From the NCBI GenBank assembly GCA_016717165.1, contig JADKGA010000002.1, positions 930,001 to 994,000 of the forward strand: 64,000 bases of DNA, given 5' to 3'. This document shows positions 34,496 through 43,156 of this stretch, piece after piece. The DNA comes from Candidatus Lutibacillus vidarii. Lineage in GTDB: Bacteria > Actinomycetota > Actinomycetes > Actinomycetales > Dermatophilaceae. The position numbers and the translations under genes were made by a program. The notes beneath the pieces were generated by a model. That model searched no databases and was not told the DNA's origin. It saw only the letters and a program-made list of their open reading frames with translations. Position 1 is the stretch's first letter. Each line of letters begins with the position of its first letter.

Positions 34496-35572
34496 ATGTC
34501 TGACCGCCGCGCCGACGCGACCGCGACCACCCTCACCCTGGCCGTCATCGGAGGTGACGGGATCGGTCCCGAGGTCGTCGCCGAGGGCCTGAAGGTGCTC
34601 CGCGCCGCGGCCGCGACCAAGGGCATCGACATCGCGACGACCGAGTACGACCTCGGCGCCCGCCGCTGGCATGCCACCGGCGAGACCCTGCCGGCCAGCG
34701 TGCTGGAGGAGGTCCGCGGCGTCGACGCCATCTACCTCGGCGCCATCGGCGACCCGACCGTGCCCAGCGGCGTGCTCGAACGAGGGGTCCTGCTCCCGCT
34801 GCGTTTCGCCCTCGACCACTTCGTCAACCTCCGCCCGGCCAAGCTCTATCCCGGGGTCGCCAGCCCGCTCGACGTCGCCCGGGTCGCCCCGAACGGGATC
34901 GACTTCGTCGTCGTGCGCGAAGGCACCGAGGGCCCGTATGTCGGCAACGGCGGTGCGCTGCGGGTCGGCACCGCGAACGAGATCGCGACCGAGGTGAGCG
35001 TCAACACCGCCTTCGGCGTCGAACGGGTCGTCCGCGACGCCTTCGCCCGAGCCCAGGCCCGGCCCCGCAAGCACCTCACCCTCGTGCACAAGCACAATGT
35101 CCTCACCTACGCCGGGCACCTGTGGCGTCGGACCGTCGAGCGGGTCGCGGCCGAGTTTCCGGATGTCGCTACGGCATACCAGCATGTCGACGCGGCGACG
35201 ATCTTCCTCGCCACCGACCCTGGGCGTTTCGACGTCATCGTCACCGACAACCTCTTCGGCGACATCATCACCGACCTCGCGGCCGCGGTGGCCGGCGGCA
35301 TCGGGCTGGCCGCGAGCGGCAATATCAACCCGGCCCGGAGCACCCCGAGCATGTTCGAGCCCGTCCACGGCTCGGCACCGGATATCGCCGGGCAGGCCAA
35401 GGCTGACCCCACCGCGGCAATCCTCTCGGTGGCGATGATGCTCGACCACCTCGGCCACACCGATCTCGCCGGACGCGTCGAGCAGGCCGTCGCCGCCGAC
35501 CTCGCCACCCGCGGCGCCACTGCCCGCAGCACCCCAGCGGTCGGGGACGCGATCGCCGCCGCGGTCGTCTGA
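34496..35572 (+). CDS. leuB: 3-isopropylmalate dehydrogenase
   Basis: A 358-residue beta-decarboxylating dehydrogenase of leucine synthesis; it also serves the citramalate route to isoleucine. Signature segments: GGDGIGPEVVAEGLKVL at the N-terminus, GAIGDPTVPSGVLERG, RPAKLYPGV, VVREGTEGPYVGNGG, the catalytic Lys/Tyr region, and the metal-binding NLFGDIITDLAAAVAGGIGLAASGNINP. It is followed 35 bp later by ilvE with its own leaderless promoter. Confidence 0.95.
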   Translation: MSDRRADATATTLTLAVIGGDGIGPEVVAEGLKVLRAAAATKGIDIATTEYDLGARRWHATGETLPASVLEEVRGVDAIYLGAIGDPTVPSGVLERGVLLPLRFALDHFVNLRPAKLYPGVASPLDVARVAPNGIDFVVVREGTEGPYVGNGGALRVGTANEIATEVSVNTAFGVERVVRDAFARAQARPRKHLTLVHKHNVLTYAGHLWRRTVERVAAEFPDVATAYQHVDAATIFLATDPGRFDVIVTDNLFGDIITDLAAAVAGGIGLAASGNINPARSTPSMFEPVHGSAPDIAGQAKADPTAAILSVAMMLDHLGHTDLAGRVEQAVAADLATRGATARSTPAVGDAIAAAVV

Positions 35573-35593
35573 CCGGGCAGTTCCGCGACCCGA

Positions 35594-35599
35594 TAACCT
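35594..35599 (+). promoter_or_regulatory. -10 box TAACCT of ilvE (leaderless)
   Basis: TAACCT is 7 nt before ATG 35607. A GCGAGG in the spacer could also act as a weak ribosome binding site. Confidence 0.4.
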
Positions 35600-35606
35600 G
35601 CGAGGT

Positions 35607-36707
35607 ATGACGATGACGTCCCTGTCGTTCCCCATCCACCGCCGCCCCGACCCGACGCCGCTGGACCGGATCGCTGCGGTCCACGCCAGCCCCGGGTTCG
35701 GCACTCACTTCACCGACCACATGGCGGTCGCGGACTGGACGACCGAGGGCGGCTGGAGCGGCGACGAGGTCCGCGCATACGGGCCGTTCTCCCTTGACCC
35801 GGCCTCGGCGGTCCTCCACTACGCCCAGGAGATCTTCGAGGGCCTCAAGGCGTTCCGCCGCGAGGACGGCTCCATCTGGTCCTTCCGACCGCAGGCCAAC
35901 GGGGAGCGGCTGGGGCGCAGTGCCGTCCGGCTCGCCCTGCCGCCGCTGCCGGTCGACGCCTTCATGGCCTCGATCCGGTCCCTCGTCGAGGTCGACCAGG
36001 CCTGGGTGCCCTCGGCCGACGGCGAGGAGAAGAGCCTCTACCTGCGGCCGTTCATGATCGCCAACGAGGCCTTCCTCGGGGTCCGCCCGGCCCGCAAGGT
36101 CCTCTACTGCGTCATCGCCTCGCCGGTCGGCTCGTACTTCGCCTCCGGCGTCAAGCCGGTGTCGATCTGGGTCTCCACCGACTTCAACCGGGCCGGCCCC
36201 GGCGGCACCGGCGCGGCCAAGTGCGGCGGCAACTACGCGGCGAGCCTGGCCGCGCAGACCCAGGCCGCCGCGTCGGGTTGCGACCAGGCCGTCTTCCTCG
36301 ACACCGTCGAACGCAAATGGGTCGAGGAGCTCGGCGGCATGAACGTCTTCTTCGTCATGCGCGACGGCCAGATCGTCACCCCGGAGTTGACCGGCACGAT
36401 CCTCGAGGGGGTGACCCGCTCGGCGCTGCTCCAGGTCGCCGCCGACCGCGGCTACACCCCGGTCGAGCGCCGCGTGTCGATCGACGAGTGGCGCGACGGG
36501 ATCGCCTCGGGGGAGATCACCGAGGTCTTCGCCTGCGGCACGGCTGCGGTCATCACCCCGATCGGCCGGCTGGCCTGGGACGGCGGGGAGGCGATCATCA
36601 ACTCCAACGAGACCGGCCCGGTCGCGGCAGAGCTGCGCGCGGCCCTCCTCGATGTCCAGTTCGGTCGCGCCGACGACCCGCACGGGTGGATGACCAGGCT
36701 GGTATGA
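35607..36707 (+). CDS. ilvE: Branched-chain amino acid aminotransferase
   Basis: A 366-residue class IV PLP aminotransferase that makes valine, leucine and isoleucine. FGTHFTDHM, YAQEIFEGLKAFR, GTGAAKCGGNYAASLAAQ (PLP-lysine region), EELGGMNVFFV, LTGTILEGVTRSALLQ and CGTAAVITPIG are all family motifs. The stop codon overlaps the ATG of the HAD gene (ATGA at 36704-36707). Confidence 0.95.
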   Translation: MTMTSLSFPIHRRPDPTPLDRIAAVHASPGFGTHFTDHMAVADWTTEGGWSGDEVRAYGPFSLDPASAVLHYAQEIFEGLKAFRREDGSIWSFRPQANGERLGRSAVRLALPPLPVDAFMASIRSLVEVDQAWVPSADGEEKSLYLRPFMIANEAFLGVRPARKVLYCVIASPVGSYFASGVKPVSIWVSTDFNRAGPGGTGAAKCGGNYAASLAAQTQAAASGCDQAVFLDTVERKWVEELGGMNVFFVMRDGQIVTPELTGTILEGVTRSALLQVAADRGYTPVERRVSIDEWRDGIASGEITEVFACGTAAVITPIGRLAWDGGEAIINSNETGPVAAELRAALLDVQFGRADDPHGWMTRLV

Positions 36708-37522
36708 CGCCCTCGCCGTCGACGGTGCGTCCCCTTCTGGTGGCCACCGACCTCGACGGCACGCTGCTGAGGTCCGATGGCTCGGTCTCGGCGCGCACCC
36801 GGGCGGCGCTGGCCGCGACCGAGGCCGCCGGCATCCCGGTCGTCTTCGTCACCGCCCGGCCGCCGCGGTGGCTCGACGAGCTCGCCGATGTCGTCGGCGG
36901 GCACGGGGTGGCGCTGTGCGGCAATGGCGCGTTCACGTATGACGTCCACGCCCGGGTGGTCTCCGACGTCCGGCCGATCGGCGTCGCCGACCTCCACGCC
37001 ATCATCGCCGGAGTGCGGGCGGCATATCCGTCGGCCTTCTTCGCGGCCGAGCGGCTGGCGGGTTTCGCGCACGAGCCGGCCTTCCAGTCGATCCACGACG
37101 TCCCACCCGGCACCCCGGTCGGACCGATCGAGTCGCTGCTGGACTCCCCGGTCGGCAAGCTCCTCGCCCGCTGTCCCGAACTGCCCGATGACGACTTCCT
37201 CGCCGGGGTTGTCGACGTTGTGGGGAGGCACGGCATCGTCGCGTACTCCGGGGCCGGCGGGCTCGCCGAGATCAGCGCTCCCGGGGTGACCAAGGCGGCC
37301 GTCCTCGAGGGCTTCGCCGCTGCCCACGGGGTGCCCCGCGAGCGGGTCTGGGCCTTCGGTGACATGCCCAACGACCTGCCCATGCTGCGTTGGGCGGGGG
37401 AGTCCTATGCCGTGGCCAATGGCCACCCCGAGGTTCTGGCGGCGGCCCGGCATACCTGTCGCACCAACGACGAGGACGGCGTCGCCGGCGTCCTCGAGGC
37501 GATGCTCGCGGGGCGCGGCTGA
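36704..37522 (+). CDS. HAD-superfamily (Cof-type) phosphatase
   Basis: A 272-residue HAD phosphatase with a type IIB cap. Motif I DLDGTLLRSDG (about 15-25), motif II FVTARPPRW, motif III Lys in the ATKAAVLEGF region, and motif IV GDMPNDLPML. These enzymes dephosphorylate sugar phosphates or related metabolites; the substrate is unknown. It overlaps ilvE by 4 bp and is probably cotranscribed with it. Confidence 0.85.
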   Translation: MTPSPSTVRPLLVATDLDGTLLRSDGSVSARTRAALAATEAAGIPVVFVTARPPRWLDELADVVGGHGVALCGNGAFTYDVHARVVSDVRPIGVADLHAIIAGVRAAYPSAFFAAERLAGFAHEPAFQSIHDVPPGTPVGPIESLLDSPVGKLLARCPELPDDDFLAGVVDVVGRHGIVAYSGAGGLAEISAPGVTKAAVLEGFAAAHGVPRERVWAFGDMPNDLPMLRWAGESYAVANGHPEVLAAARHTCRTNDEDGVAGVLEAMLAGRG

Positions 37523-37658
37523 CCAGCGGAGGTGACCGCTCGGTGGTCCGGTCCGCCCCGGATGCCGCGATTGGCCTGCGCACGTACCATTGACCGCACC
37601 AGAGCGGGCACGGTTGGATCGGGACGCTGATCTCGCTCATCGTCGTCGGGAGGTGGCC

Positions 37659-38408
37659 GTGGCACCGGAGCGCCTGAACCCACCGGAGCAGCTCGCGGTC
37701 GCGCGGCTCTCCGACGCCGTCCTTCGCCCCACGACGGGCAATGCCTTCGAGACGACCTTCCAGCAGCTGGCCACCTCGATCCGGCTCGGCGTCTTCGCCG
37801 ACGGTGAGCAGCTGCCCCCGGAGCGCGAGCTCGCCGAACGGCTCGGCGTCAGCAGGGTGACCCTGCGCGAGGCCATTGCCGCGTTGCGCGAGTCGGGCAT
37901 GGTCGTCACCCGGCGGGGCCGCACCGGTGGCACTGCGGTGACCTACGGCGGTCCGTCTTTCCCCGACAAGCAGCCGAACGTGCGTCGGGGCGCCGACCTC
38001 GAGGACGCCCTGTCCTTCCGCCGGGTCGTCGAGGCCGGAGCGGCCTTCCTCGCCGCCTCCCGCAGCCTCTCCGCCGACCAGCGCGCCTGGCTGCGCGACG
38101 CGGAGGCGGAGGCGCGCCGCAGCGCCCACGACGCCGCCGCCCACCGGGTTGCCGACTCCCGGCTACACCTGGCCATCGCGAGCACCTGCGGCAGCCCGAT
38201 GCTCGTCGAGGCGGTCACCCGTGCGCAGGCGGCACTGCACGAGCTGCTCACCGCCATACCGGTCCTGAGCCGGAATATCGACCACAGCACCGACGACCAC
38301 GGCCGACTGGTGCGCGCGATCCTCGCCGGCAAGCCCGAGCAGGCCCGCCGGATCATGGAGGACCACTGCGATGCGACCTCCGCGGTCCTGCGGGGACTGC
38401 TCGGCTGA
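37659..38408 (+). CDS. FadR-subfamily GntR transcriptional regulator
   Basis: A 249-residue regulator. The winged helix (about 20-80) contains GVFADGEQLPPERELAERLGVSRVTLREAIAALRESGMV. The FCD effector domain follows, with RADLEDALSFRRVVEAG, the metal-binding DSRLHLAIA, and C-terminal DDHGRLVRAILAGKPEQARRIMEDH. GTG 37659 fits the GGGAGG site; a longer frame to 37590 has no such site. It lies 15 bp upstream of the glutamine synthetase-like gene and probably controls it, perhaps in response to polyamines, as GntR proteins do in Streptomyces. Confidence 0.85.
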   Translation: MAPERLNPPEQLAVARLSDAVLRPTTGNAFETTFQQLATSIRLGVFADGEQLPPERELAERLGVSRVTLREAIAALRESGMVVTRRGRTGGTAVTYGGPSFPDKQPNVRRGADLEDALSFRRVVEAGAAFLAASRSLSADQRAWLRDAEAEARRSAHDAAAHRVADSRLHLAIASTCGSPMLVEAVTRAQAALHELLTAIPVLSRNIDHSTDDHGRLVRAILAGKPEQARRIMEDHCDATSAVLRGLLG

Positions 38409-38423
38409 CCAAGGACGCCTCCG

Positions 38424-39791
38424 ATGAGCCCTGAGCGTCCACTGGACCTCGACACCTTGCGGACCGAGATCGACTCCGGTCACCTCGACACTGTCATCGT
38501 CGCCTTCCCCGACATGCAGGGCCGGCTCCAGGGCAAGCGGGTCCACGGCCGGTTCTTCCTCGACCACGTCCTCGAGCACGGCACGGAGGGCTGCGCCTAC
38601 CTGCTCGCGGTCGACGTCGAGATGGCCACCGTCGCCGGCTACGCCATCTCCTCGTGGGAGCGGGGGTATGGCGACATGCGCTTCGTCCTCGACCTCTCGA
38701 CCCTGCACCGCACCCCCGGCCAGGACTACTCCGCGACGGTGCTCGCCGATGTCGAGTGGCTCGACGGGTCCGGGCCGGTCGCGCCGGCACCGCGGTCGGT
38801 GCTCCGTGCCCAGGTCGATGCGGCCGCCGCGCTGGGGTTCACCGCCTTCGTCGGCACCGAGCTGGAGTTCCTCGTCTTCGAGACGCCCTACGACCAGGCC
38901 TGGGACCGCCGCTACACCGACCTCACCCCGGCCAGCCGATACAACGTCGACTACTCGATCCTCGGCGGGACCTGGGTGGAGCCACTGCTACGGGACATCC
39001 GCAATGCCATGTATGCCGCCGGCATGTCGGTCGAGAGCGCCAAGGGGGAGTGCAACCTCGGCCAGCACGAGATCGCCTTCCGGTACGACCAGGCCCTCGC
39101 CACGTGCGACAAGCACACGGTCTACAAGACCGCCGCCAAGGAGATCGCCGCGACGCACGGGCGCTCGGTGACCTTCATGGCCAAGTACGACCAGCGCGAG
39201 GGCAACTCCTGCCATATCCACCTCTCGCTGCGCCGCGCGGACGGAACCGCGGCCTTCGCGGACGCCGCCGACCCGCTCGGCTTCTCGGCGGTCTTCCGGT
39301 CCTTCCTCGCCGGGCTGCTCGTCTCGATGCCCGAGCTGGCGGTCTTCTACGCCCCGAATATCAACTCCTACAAGCGCTTCCAGCCCGACACCTTCGCCCC
39401 GACCGCGGTCGCCTGGGGCCGGGACAACCGCACCTGCGCGCTGCGGGTCGTCGGCGACGGGCTGGGCCTGCGGGTCGAGAACCGGGTGCCCGGTGGGGAC
39501 GTCAACCCCTACCTCGCGGTCGCGGCGATGCTCGCCGGAGGGCTGCACGGCATACGGGTGGGGCTCGAGCTGGAGGACGAGCTCGTCGGCAATGCGTACA
39601 CGGCCGACAAGGTGCACGTCCCAGCCACCCTGCGCGAGGCGCGCGATCTCCTGGCCGGGTCCGCGCTGGCCCGGACGGCCTTCGGCGACCTCGTCGTCGA
39701 CCACTACGTCAACCTCGCCGACGTCGAGCTCGCCGCGTTCAACGCCGCGGTGACCGACTGGGAACGCGTCCGCGGGTTCGAGCGGATGTGA
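38424..39791 (+). CDS. Glutamine synthetase-like gamma-glutamyl(poly)amine synthetase
   Basis: A 455-residue GS-fold enzyme. The ATP and metal motifs are ECNLGQHEIAF and GTELEFLVF, the nucleotide-binding NSCHIHLSLRR, and the substrate loop NINSYKRFQPDTFAPTAVAWGRDNRTCALRVVG. This set fits PuuA/GlnA3-type enzymes that couple glutamate to putrescine or other amines, rather than true glutamine synthetase. The conserved GS adenylylation segment is absent. It lies directly upstream of a PuuD-type hydrolase, which supports amine catabolism. Confidence 0.8.
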   Translation: MSPERPLDLDTLRTEIDSGHLDTVIVAFPDMQGRLQGKRVHGRFFLDHVLEHGTEGCAYLLAVDVEMATVAGYAISSWERGYGDMRFVLDLSTLHRTPGQDYSATVLADVEWLDGSGPVAPAPRSVLRAQVDAAAALGFTAFVGTELEFLVFETPYDQAWDRRYTDLTPASRYNVDYSILGGTWVEPLLRDIRNAMYAAGMSVESAKGECNLGQHEIAFRYDQALATCDKHTVYKTAAKEIAATHGRSVTFMAKYDQREGNSCHIHLSLRRADGTAAFADAADPLGFSAVFRSFLAGLLVSMPELAVFYAPNINSYKRFQPDTFAPTAVAWGRDNRTCALRVVGDGLGLRVENRVPGGDVNPYLAVAAMLAGGLHGIRVGLELEDELVGNAYTADKVHVPATLREARDLLAGSALARTAFGDLVVDHYVNLADVELAAFNAAVTDWERVRGFERM

Positions 39792-39796
39792 GCGCC

Positions 39797-40525
39797 ATGT
39801 CTGGGTCACCTCCCGTCGTCGGTGTCACGACGTATGTCGAGCCCGCGTCCTACGGGGTGTGGACCCAGGTGGCGGCCGCCTTCGTCCCCGCGGGGTACGT
39901 CCGGCAGCTCGAGGCATCCGGAGCGGTCGCGATGCTCCTGCCGCCGCGGCGCGACCCCGACCCGGCCGTCGTCGAGGCCCTCCTGAGCCGCCTCGATGCG
40001 CTCGTCGTCGCCGGGGGAGCCGATGTCGACCCGGCCCGGTACGGTGCCTCGCCGCACCCGCGCACCCAGGGTCCGCAACCGGATCGGGACTCCTTCGAGC
40101 TGGCCCTGGTCCGCCGGGCGACCGAGCTCGACCTGCCACTGCTCGGAGTGTGTCGAGGCATGCAGGTCATGGCCGTCGCCGCCGGGGGCACCTTGTCGCA
40201 GCACGTCCCGGACCTCACCGGCACCTCGGCTCACGCACCCGCGCCCGGGCACTACGGGCAGACCCAGGTCACCAGCACGCACGGGTCCAGGGTGGCGCGG
40301 GTCATCGGGGGTGCGGCGGCCGTCCGGTGCTCGCACCACCAGTCCGTCGCCACCGCGCCGGGGTATGTCGGCACGGCATACTCCGCGGACGGGGTGCTCG
40401 AGGCGATGGAGGCACCCTCGGCCCGGTTCCGCCTGGGCGTGCAGTGGCACCCCGAGGCCTCCGACGACACCTGCGTCTTCGCCGCCCTGGTCACCGCTGC
40501 GGCCCACGCGCCGTCCAGAAGGTGA
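39797..40525 (+). CDS. Gamma-glutamyl-gamma-aminobutyrate hydrolase (PuuD-like class I glutamine amidotransferase)
   Basis: A 242-residue class I amidotransferase-fold hydrolase that splits gamma-glutamyl-GABA or related intermediates. The catalytic triad is visible: Cys in LLGVCRGMQVMAV (about 117), His and Glu in GVQWHPEAS (about 219-221). GADVDPARYG and HHQSVAT are also family features. The start may be ATG 39797 or GTG 39788, the latter overlapping the upstream TGA. It completes a GntR-synthetase-hydrolase operon. Confidence 0.8.
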   Translation: MSGSPPVVGVTTYVEPASYGVWTQVAAAFVPAGYVRQLEASGAVAMLLPPRRDPDPAVVEALLSRLDALVVAGGADVDPARYGASPHPRTQGPQPDRDSFELALVRRATELDLPLLGVCRGMQVMAVAAGGTLSQHVPDLTGTSAHAPAPGHYGQTQVTSTHGSRVARVIGGAAAVRCSHHQSVATAPGYVGTAYSADGVLEAMEAPSARFRLGVQWHPEASDDTCVFAALVTAAAHAPSRR

Positions 40526-40572
40526 GACGCCATGACCATCGCGGGGCAAGGCGCGGCAGGCTGGCCATCGTG

Positions 40573-40617
40573 ATGACCTCGCTCGTGGCAGCTAGCGCTG
40601 CCCTCATCATTACCTAG
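40573..40617 (+). CDS. cimA leader peptide MTSLVAASAALIIT
   Basis: A 14-codon open frame with Leu, Val, Leu and then Ile-Ile near the stop codon. One of the Ile codons is ATT, rare in this genome. The ATG overlaps the stop of a short upstream frame (TGATG at 40571-40575). The stop codon abuts an inverted repeat, with a T-tracted terminator 34 bp further on, upstream of cimA. The layout is that of a leader-peptide attenuator with isoleucine control codons, fitting the only committed isoleucine enzyme of the window. Confidence 0.6.
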   Translation: MTSLVAASAALIIT

Positions 40618-40678
40618 GCGCGACAGGGCCCACACCCGCTCCTGTCGCGCAGACCTCCCGTCCCCGGGGGGTCTTTTT
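40618..40678 (+). promoter_or_regulatory. cimA attenuator: leader hairpin plus U-tracted terminator
   Basis: A 10-bp perfect inverted repeat, GCGCGACAGG and CCTGTCGCGC (40618-40627 and 40641-40650), then a terminator stem 40651-40660 with 40665-40674 (one U-G pair, loop TCCC) followed by five T. True T-tracts are rare in this window; the only other example is the ilvBNC attenuator. Confidence 0.7.
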
Positions 40679-40681
40679 CAT

Positions 40682-40777
40682 TGCCGGGCCACCCCTCCGG
40701 CAGACCGCTCCAGTGCCGGGCCACCCCTCCGGCAGACCGCACCAGTGCCGGGCCACCCCTCCGGCATACCGCACCAA
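40682..40777 (+). repeat. Three tandem 32-bp repeats in the cimA leader
   Basis: Units 40682-40713, 40714-40745 and 40746-40777, each starting TGCCGGGCCACCCC and containing a small GCCGG/CCGGC hairpin. The third ends with CATACC instead of CAGACC. They lie between the terminator and the cimA start, so any read-through transcript would carry three tandem hairpins. Confidence 0.85.
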
Positions 40778-40821
40778 CCGCCTGGGAACAGTCCCGGGCA
40801 GCACTCCTGAGGAAGCCGACG

Positions 40822-42399
40822 ATGACGCTCCACGTCTACGACACGACCTTGCGCGATGGTGCGCAGCAAGAGGGACTCAACCTCACGGTGGCCGACAAGC
40901 TGGCCATCGCGGGGCACCTCGACGAGCTCGGCGTCGGCTACATCGAGGGGGGCTGGCCCGGGGCGAACCCCAAGGACACCGAGTTCTTCGCCCGGGCGCA
41001 GACCGACCTGCGGCTACGCAATGCGACCCTGGCGGCCTTCGGCGCGACCCGGAGGGCCGGGGGCCGGGCCGACAGCGACCCGCTGGTGCGGGCGCTGCTC
41101 GACTCGGGCGCCTCGGTGGTGACTCTCGTCGCGAAGTCGCATCTGCGCCATGTCACCGACGCGCTGCGGACCACTCCCGAGGAGAACCTCGAGATGATCC
41201 GCGACACCGTGACCTTCCTGCGCGGTGAGGGGCGCCGGGTCTTCCTCGATGCCGAGCACTTCTTCGACGGCTACCGCCTCGACCGGGCGTACGCGCTCGA
41301 GGCGGTCCGGGCCGCCGTGGAGTCGGGCGCCGAGGTGGTGGCCCTCTGCGACACCAACGGCGGCATGCTGCCCGACCAGGTGGCCGATGTCGTCGCCGAC
41401 GTCCTCGCCACAACCGGCGCCCCGCTGGGCATCCACTGCCACAACGACACCGGCTGCGCGGTCGCGAACTCCCTCGCGGCGGTCGACGCGGGGGTCATCC
41501 AGGTCCAGGGCACGATCAACGGGTACGGCGAGCGCACCGGCAACGCGAATATCGTCACCTTGCTGAGCAACCTCCAGATCAAACGGGGCCTCGAGCTCGT
41601 CGAGCCGCGCCAGCTCGGCGACGCGACCCGGATCTCGCACGCGATCTCGGAGGTGACCAATGTGCCGCCTTACTCCCGGCAGCCGTATGTCGGGTCCTCC
41701 GCCTTCGCGCACAAGGCCGGCCTGCACGCCAGCGCCCTCAAGGTCGACCCCGACCTGTACCAGCACATCGACCCGGGCACCGTCGGCAACTCGATGCGGA
41801 CCCTGGTCTCCGACATGGCCGGACGGGCCTCGGTCGAGCTCAAGGCCGCCGAGATGGGTGTCGACCTCAGCTCGCGCCCCGAGCTCGTCGTCTCTGTCCT
41901 GGCGACGGTCAAGGACATGGAGCTGCGCGGCTACACCTTCGACGCCGCCGATGCCTCCTTCGAGCTGCTCCTGCGGCGCGCCATCGGCGAGCCGGCACCG
42001 GCATACTTCGAGGTCGAGTCGTGGCGGGTCATCACCGACGCCCGGCCGGGGGAGGAGGCGACCTCGGAGGCGACCGTCAAGCTGCACGCGGGGGAGCGCC
42101 GCGCGGTGGCGACCGGCGAGGGCAACGGACCGGTGAACGCCCTCGACCATGCGCTGCGGCTTGCGCTCAACGGGACCTACCCCGAGCTGGAGCATCTCGA
42201 GCTGATCGACTTCCGGGTCCGCATCCTCGACTCGGCGCACGGCACGGACGCGGTGACCCGGGTGCTCATCGAGACCGCGGACGGCGAGACGTCGTGGACC
42301 ACGGTCGGCGTGGCGGCGAATATCGTCGAGGCGTCGTGGACGGCGTTGGTCGACGGGATCACCTACGGCCTGAACCGGCGAGGCGTGCCGGCCCGCTGA
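40822..42399 (+). CDS. cimA: (R)-citramalate synthase
   Basis: A 525-residue LeuA-family enzyme that condenses acetyl-CoA and pyruvate, the threonine-independent entry into isoleucine. It carries YDTTLRDGAQQEGLNLTVADK, GWPGANPKD, the metal/His motif GIHCHNDTGCAVANSLAAVDAG, and GTINGYGERTGNANIVTL. Length, the GERTGNAN loop and the C-terminal LeuA dimer domain support citramalate synthase over isopropylmalate or homocitrate synthase. GAGGAAG precedes ATG 40822. It is under leader-peptide control. Confidence 0.9.
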   Translation: MTLHVYDTTLRDGAQQEGLNLTVADKLAIAGHLDELGVGYIEGGWPGANPKDTEFFARAQTDLRLRNATLAAFGATRRAGGRADSDPLVRALLDSGASVVTLVAKSHLRHVTDALRTTPEENLEMIRDTVTFLRGEGRRVFLDAEHFFDGYRLDRAYALEAVRAAVESGAEVVALCDTNGGMLPDQVADVVADVLATTGAPLGIHCHNDTGCAVANSLAAVDAGVIQVQGTINGYGERTGNANIVTLLSNLQIKRGLELVEPRQLGDATRISHAISEVTNVPPYSRQPYVGSSAFAHKAGLHASALKVDPDLYQHIDPGTVGNSMRTLVSDMAGRASVELKAAEMGVDLSSRPELVVSVLATVKDMELRGYTFDAADASFELLLRRAIGEPAPAYFEVESWRVITDARPGEEATSEATVKLHAGERRAVATGEGNGPVNALDHALRLALNGTYPELEHLELIDFRVRILDSAHGTDAVTRVLIETADGETSWTTVGVAANIVEASWTALVDGITYGLNRRGVPAR

Positions 42400-42436
42400 G
42401 CGGGTCGCGCTGAGCGGGTCGCGCTGAGCGGGTCGA
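42395..42436. repeat. Three tandem 14-bp repeats at the cimA 3' end
   Basis: GCTGAGCGGGTCGC three times (last base varies), the first containing the cimA stop codon. It separates convergent cimA and the ABC permease gene. Confidence 0.75.
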
Positions 42437-43156
42437 CTACAGCCTGGCGAGCCGGTTGGCAGCGTACGAGCCGGCAATGCTGATCGCTGCGGCGATGGCG
42501 GCGACGACCACTGCGGCCCAGACACCCAGTGCGCCGAGCCAGGAGCCGACGATCTCCTTGTTCGACGCGCTGAGCAACGTCACCGCGACCACGAGGACCG
42601 CCGCCGCCAGGCCGGTGAGCAGGGCGCCCTTGGTGCCGAACGCGCGGTATGCCGTGCCGAAGAGGGCGCCGAGAGCCAGGGACAGCACCGCGAGGACGAA
42701 GACCGAGGCGAAGGTGAGCACGTAGTCGCCCTTGCCGAGGGCCGCGACGTCGAAGGCGTACACGCCGAAGAACCAGTGGTTCGTGGCCTTCTCCAGGGCG
42801 AGCAGGACCACCGCAGACGCGGCGGTGGCGCCCGAGGTGAGGCCGAAGCCCATGAGGGTGCCGAGCCAGAAGTGCCGCCGGGTGCTGCCGAAGGCCAGGG
42901 CCATGGCAAAGTTCCGGTTCACGGCCAAGGCCCCGAGCGAGATGAGGAACCCGGGGATCGAGTAGACGGCACCACCGTTGTTCTCCCGCATGCCCTCCTG
43001 GATCTGGGCCGAGAGCGGGAACTCGGTGGCCATCCCGATCGCAACGCCGATGACGAGGCTCATCGCCAGCATGATGACGAGGATGCCGCCCGGGATGAGG
43101 GTGACATAGGAACGGTTGGCGAGGTAGAGCCGAAGTGATCGGCGAGCGTAGGTCAT
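42437..43156 (-). CDS. ABC transporter permease subunit
   Basis: A 239-residue integral membrane protein with about six hydrophobic helices, beginning LYLANRSYVTLIPGGILVIMLAMSLVIG. It resembles the permeases of YtrA-regulated ABC exporters. Its start overlaps the ATPase gene by 4 bp and it is the last gene of a three-gene operon. Substrate unknown. Confidence 0.7.
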   Translation of the reverse strand: MTYARRSLRLYLANRSYVTLIPGGILVIMLAMSLVIGVAIGMATEFPLSAQIQEGMRENNGGAVYSIPGFLISLGALAVNRNFAMALAFGSTRRHFWLGTLMGFGLTSGATAASAVVLLALEKATNHWFFGVYAFDVAALGKGDYVLTFASVFVLAVLSLALGALFGTAYRAFGTKGALLTGLAAAVLVVAVTLLSASNKEIVGSWLGALGVWAAVVVAAIAAAISIAGSYAANRLARL

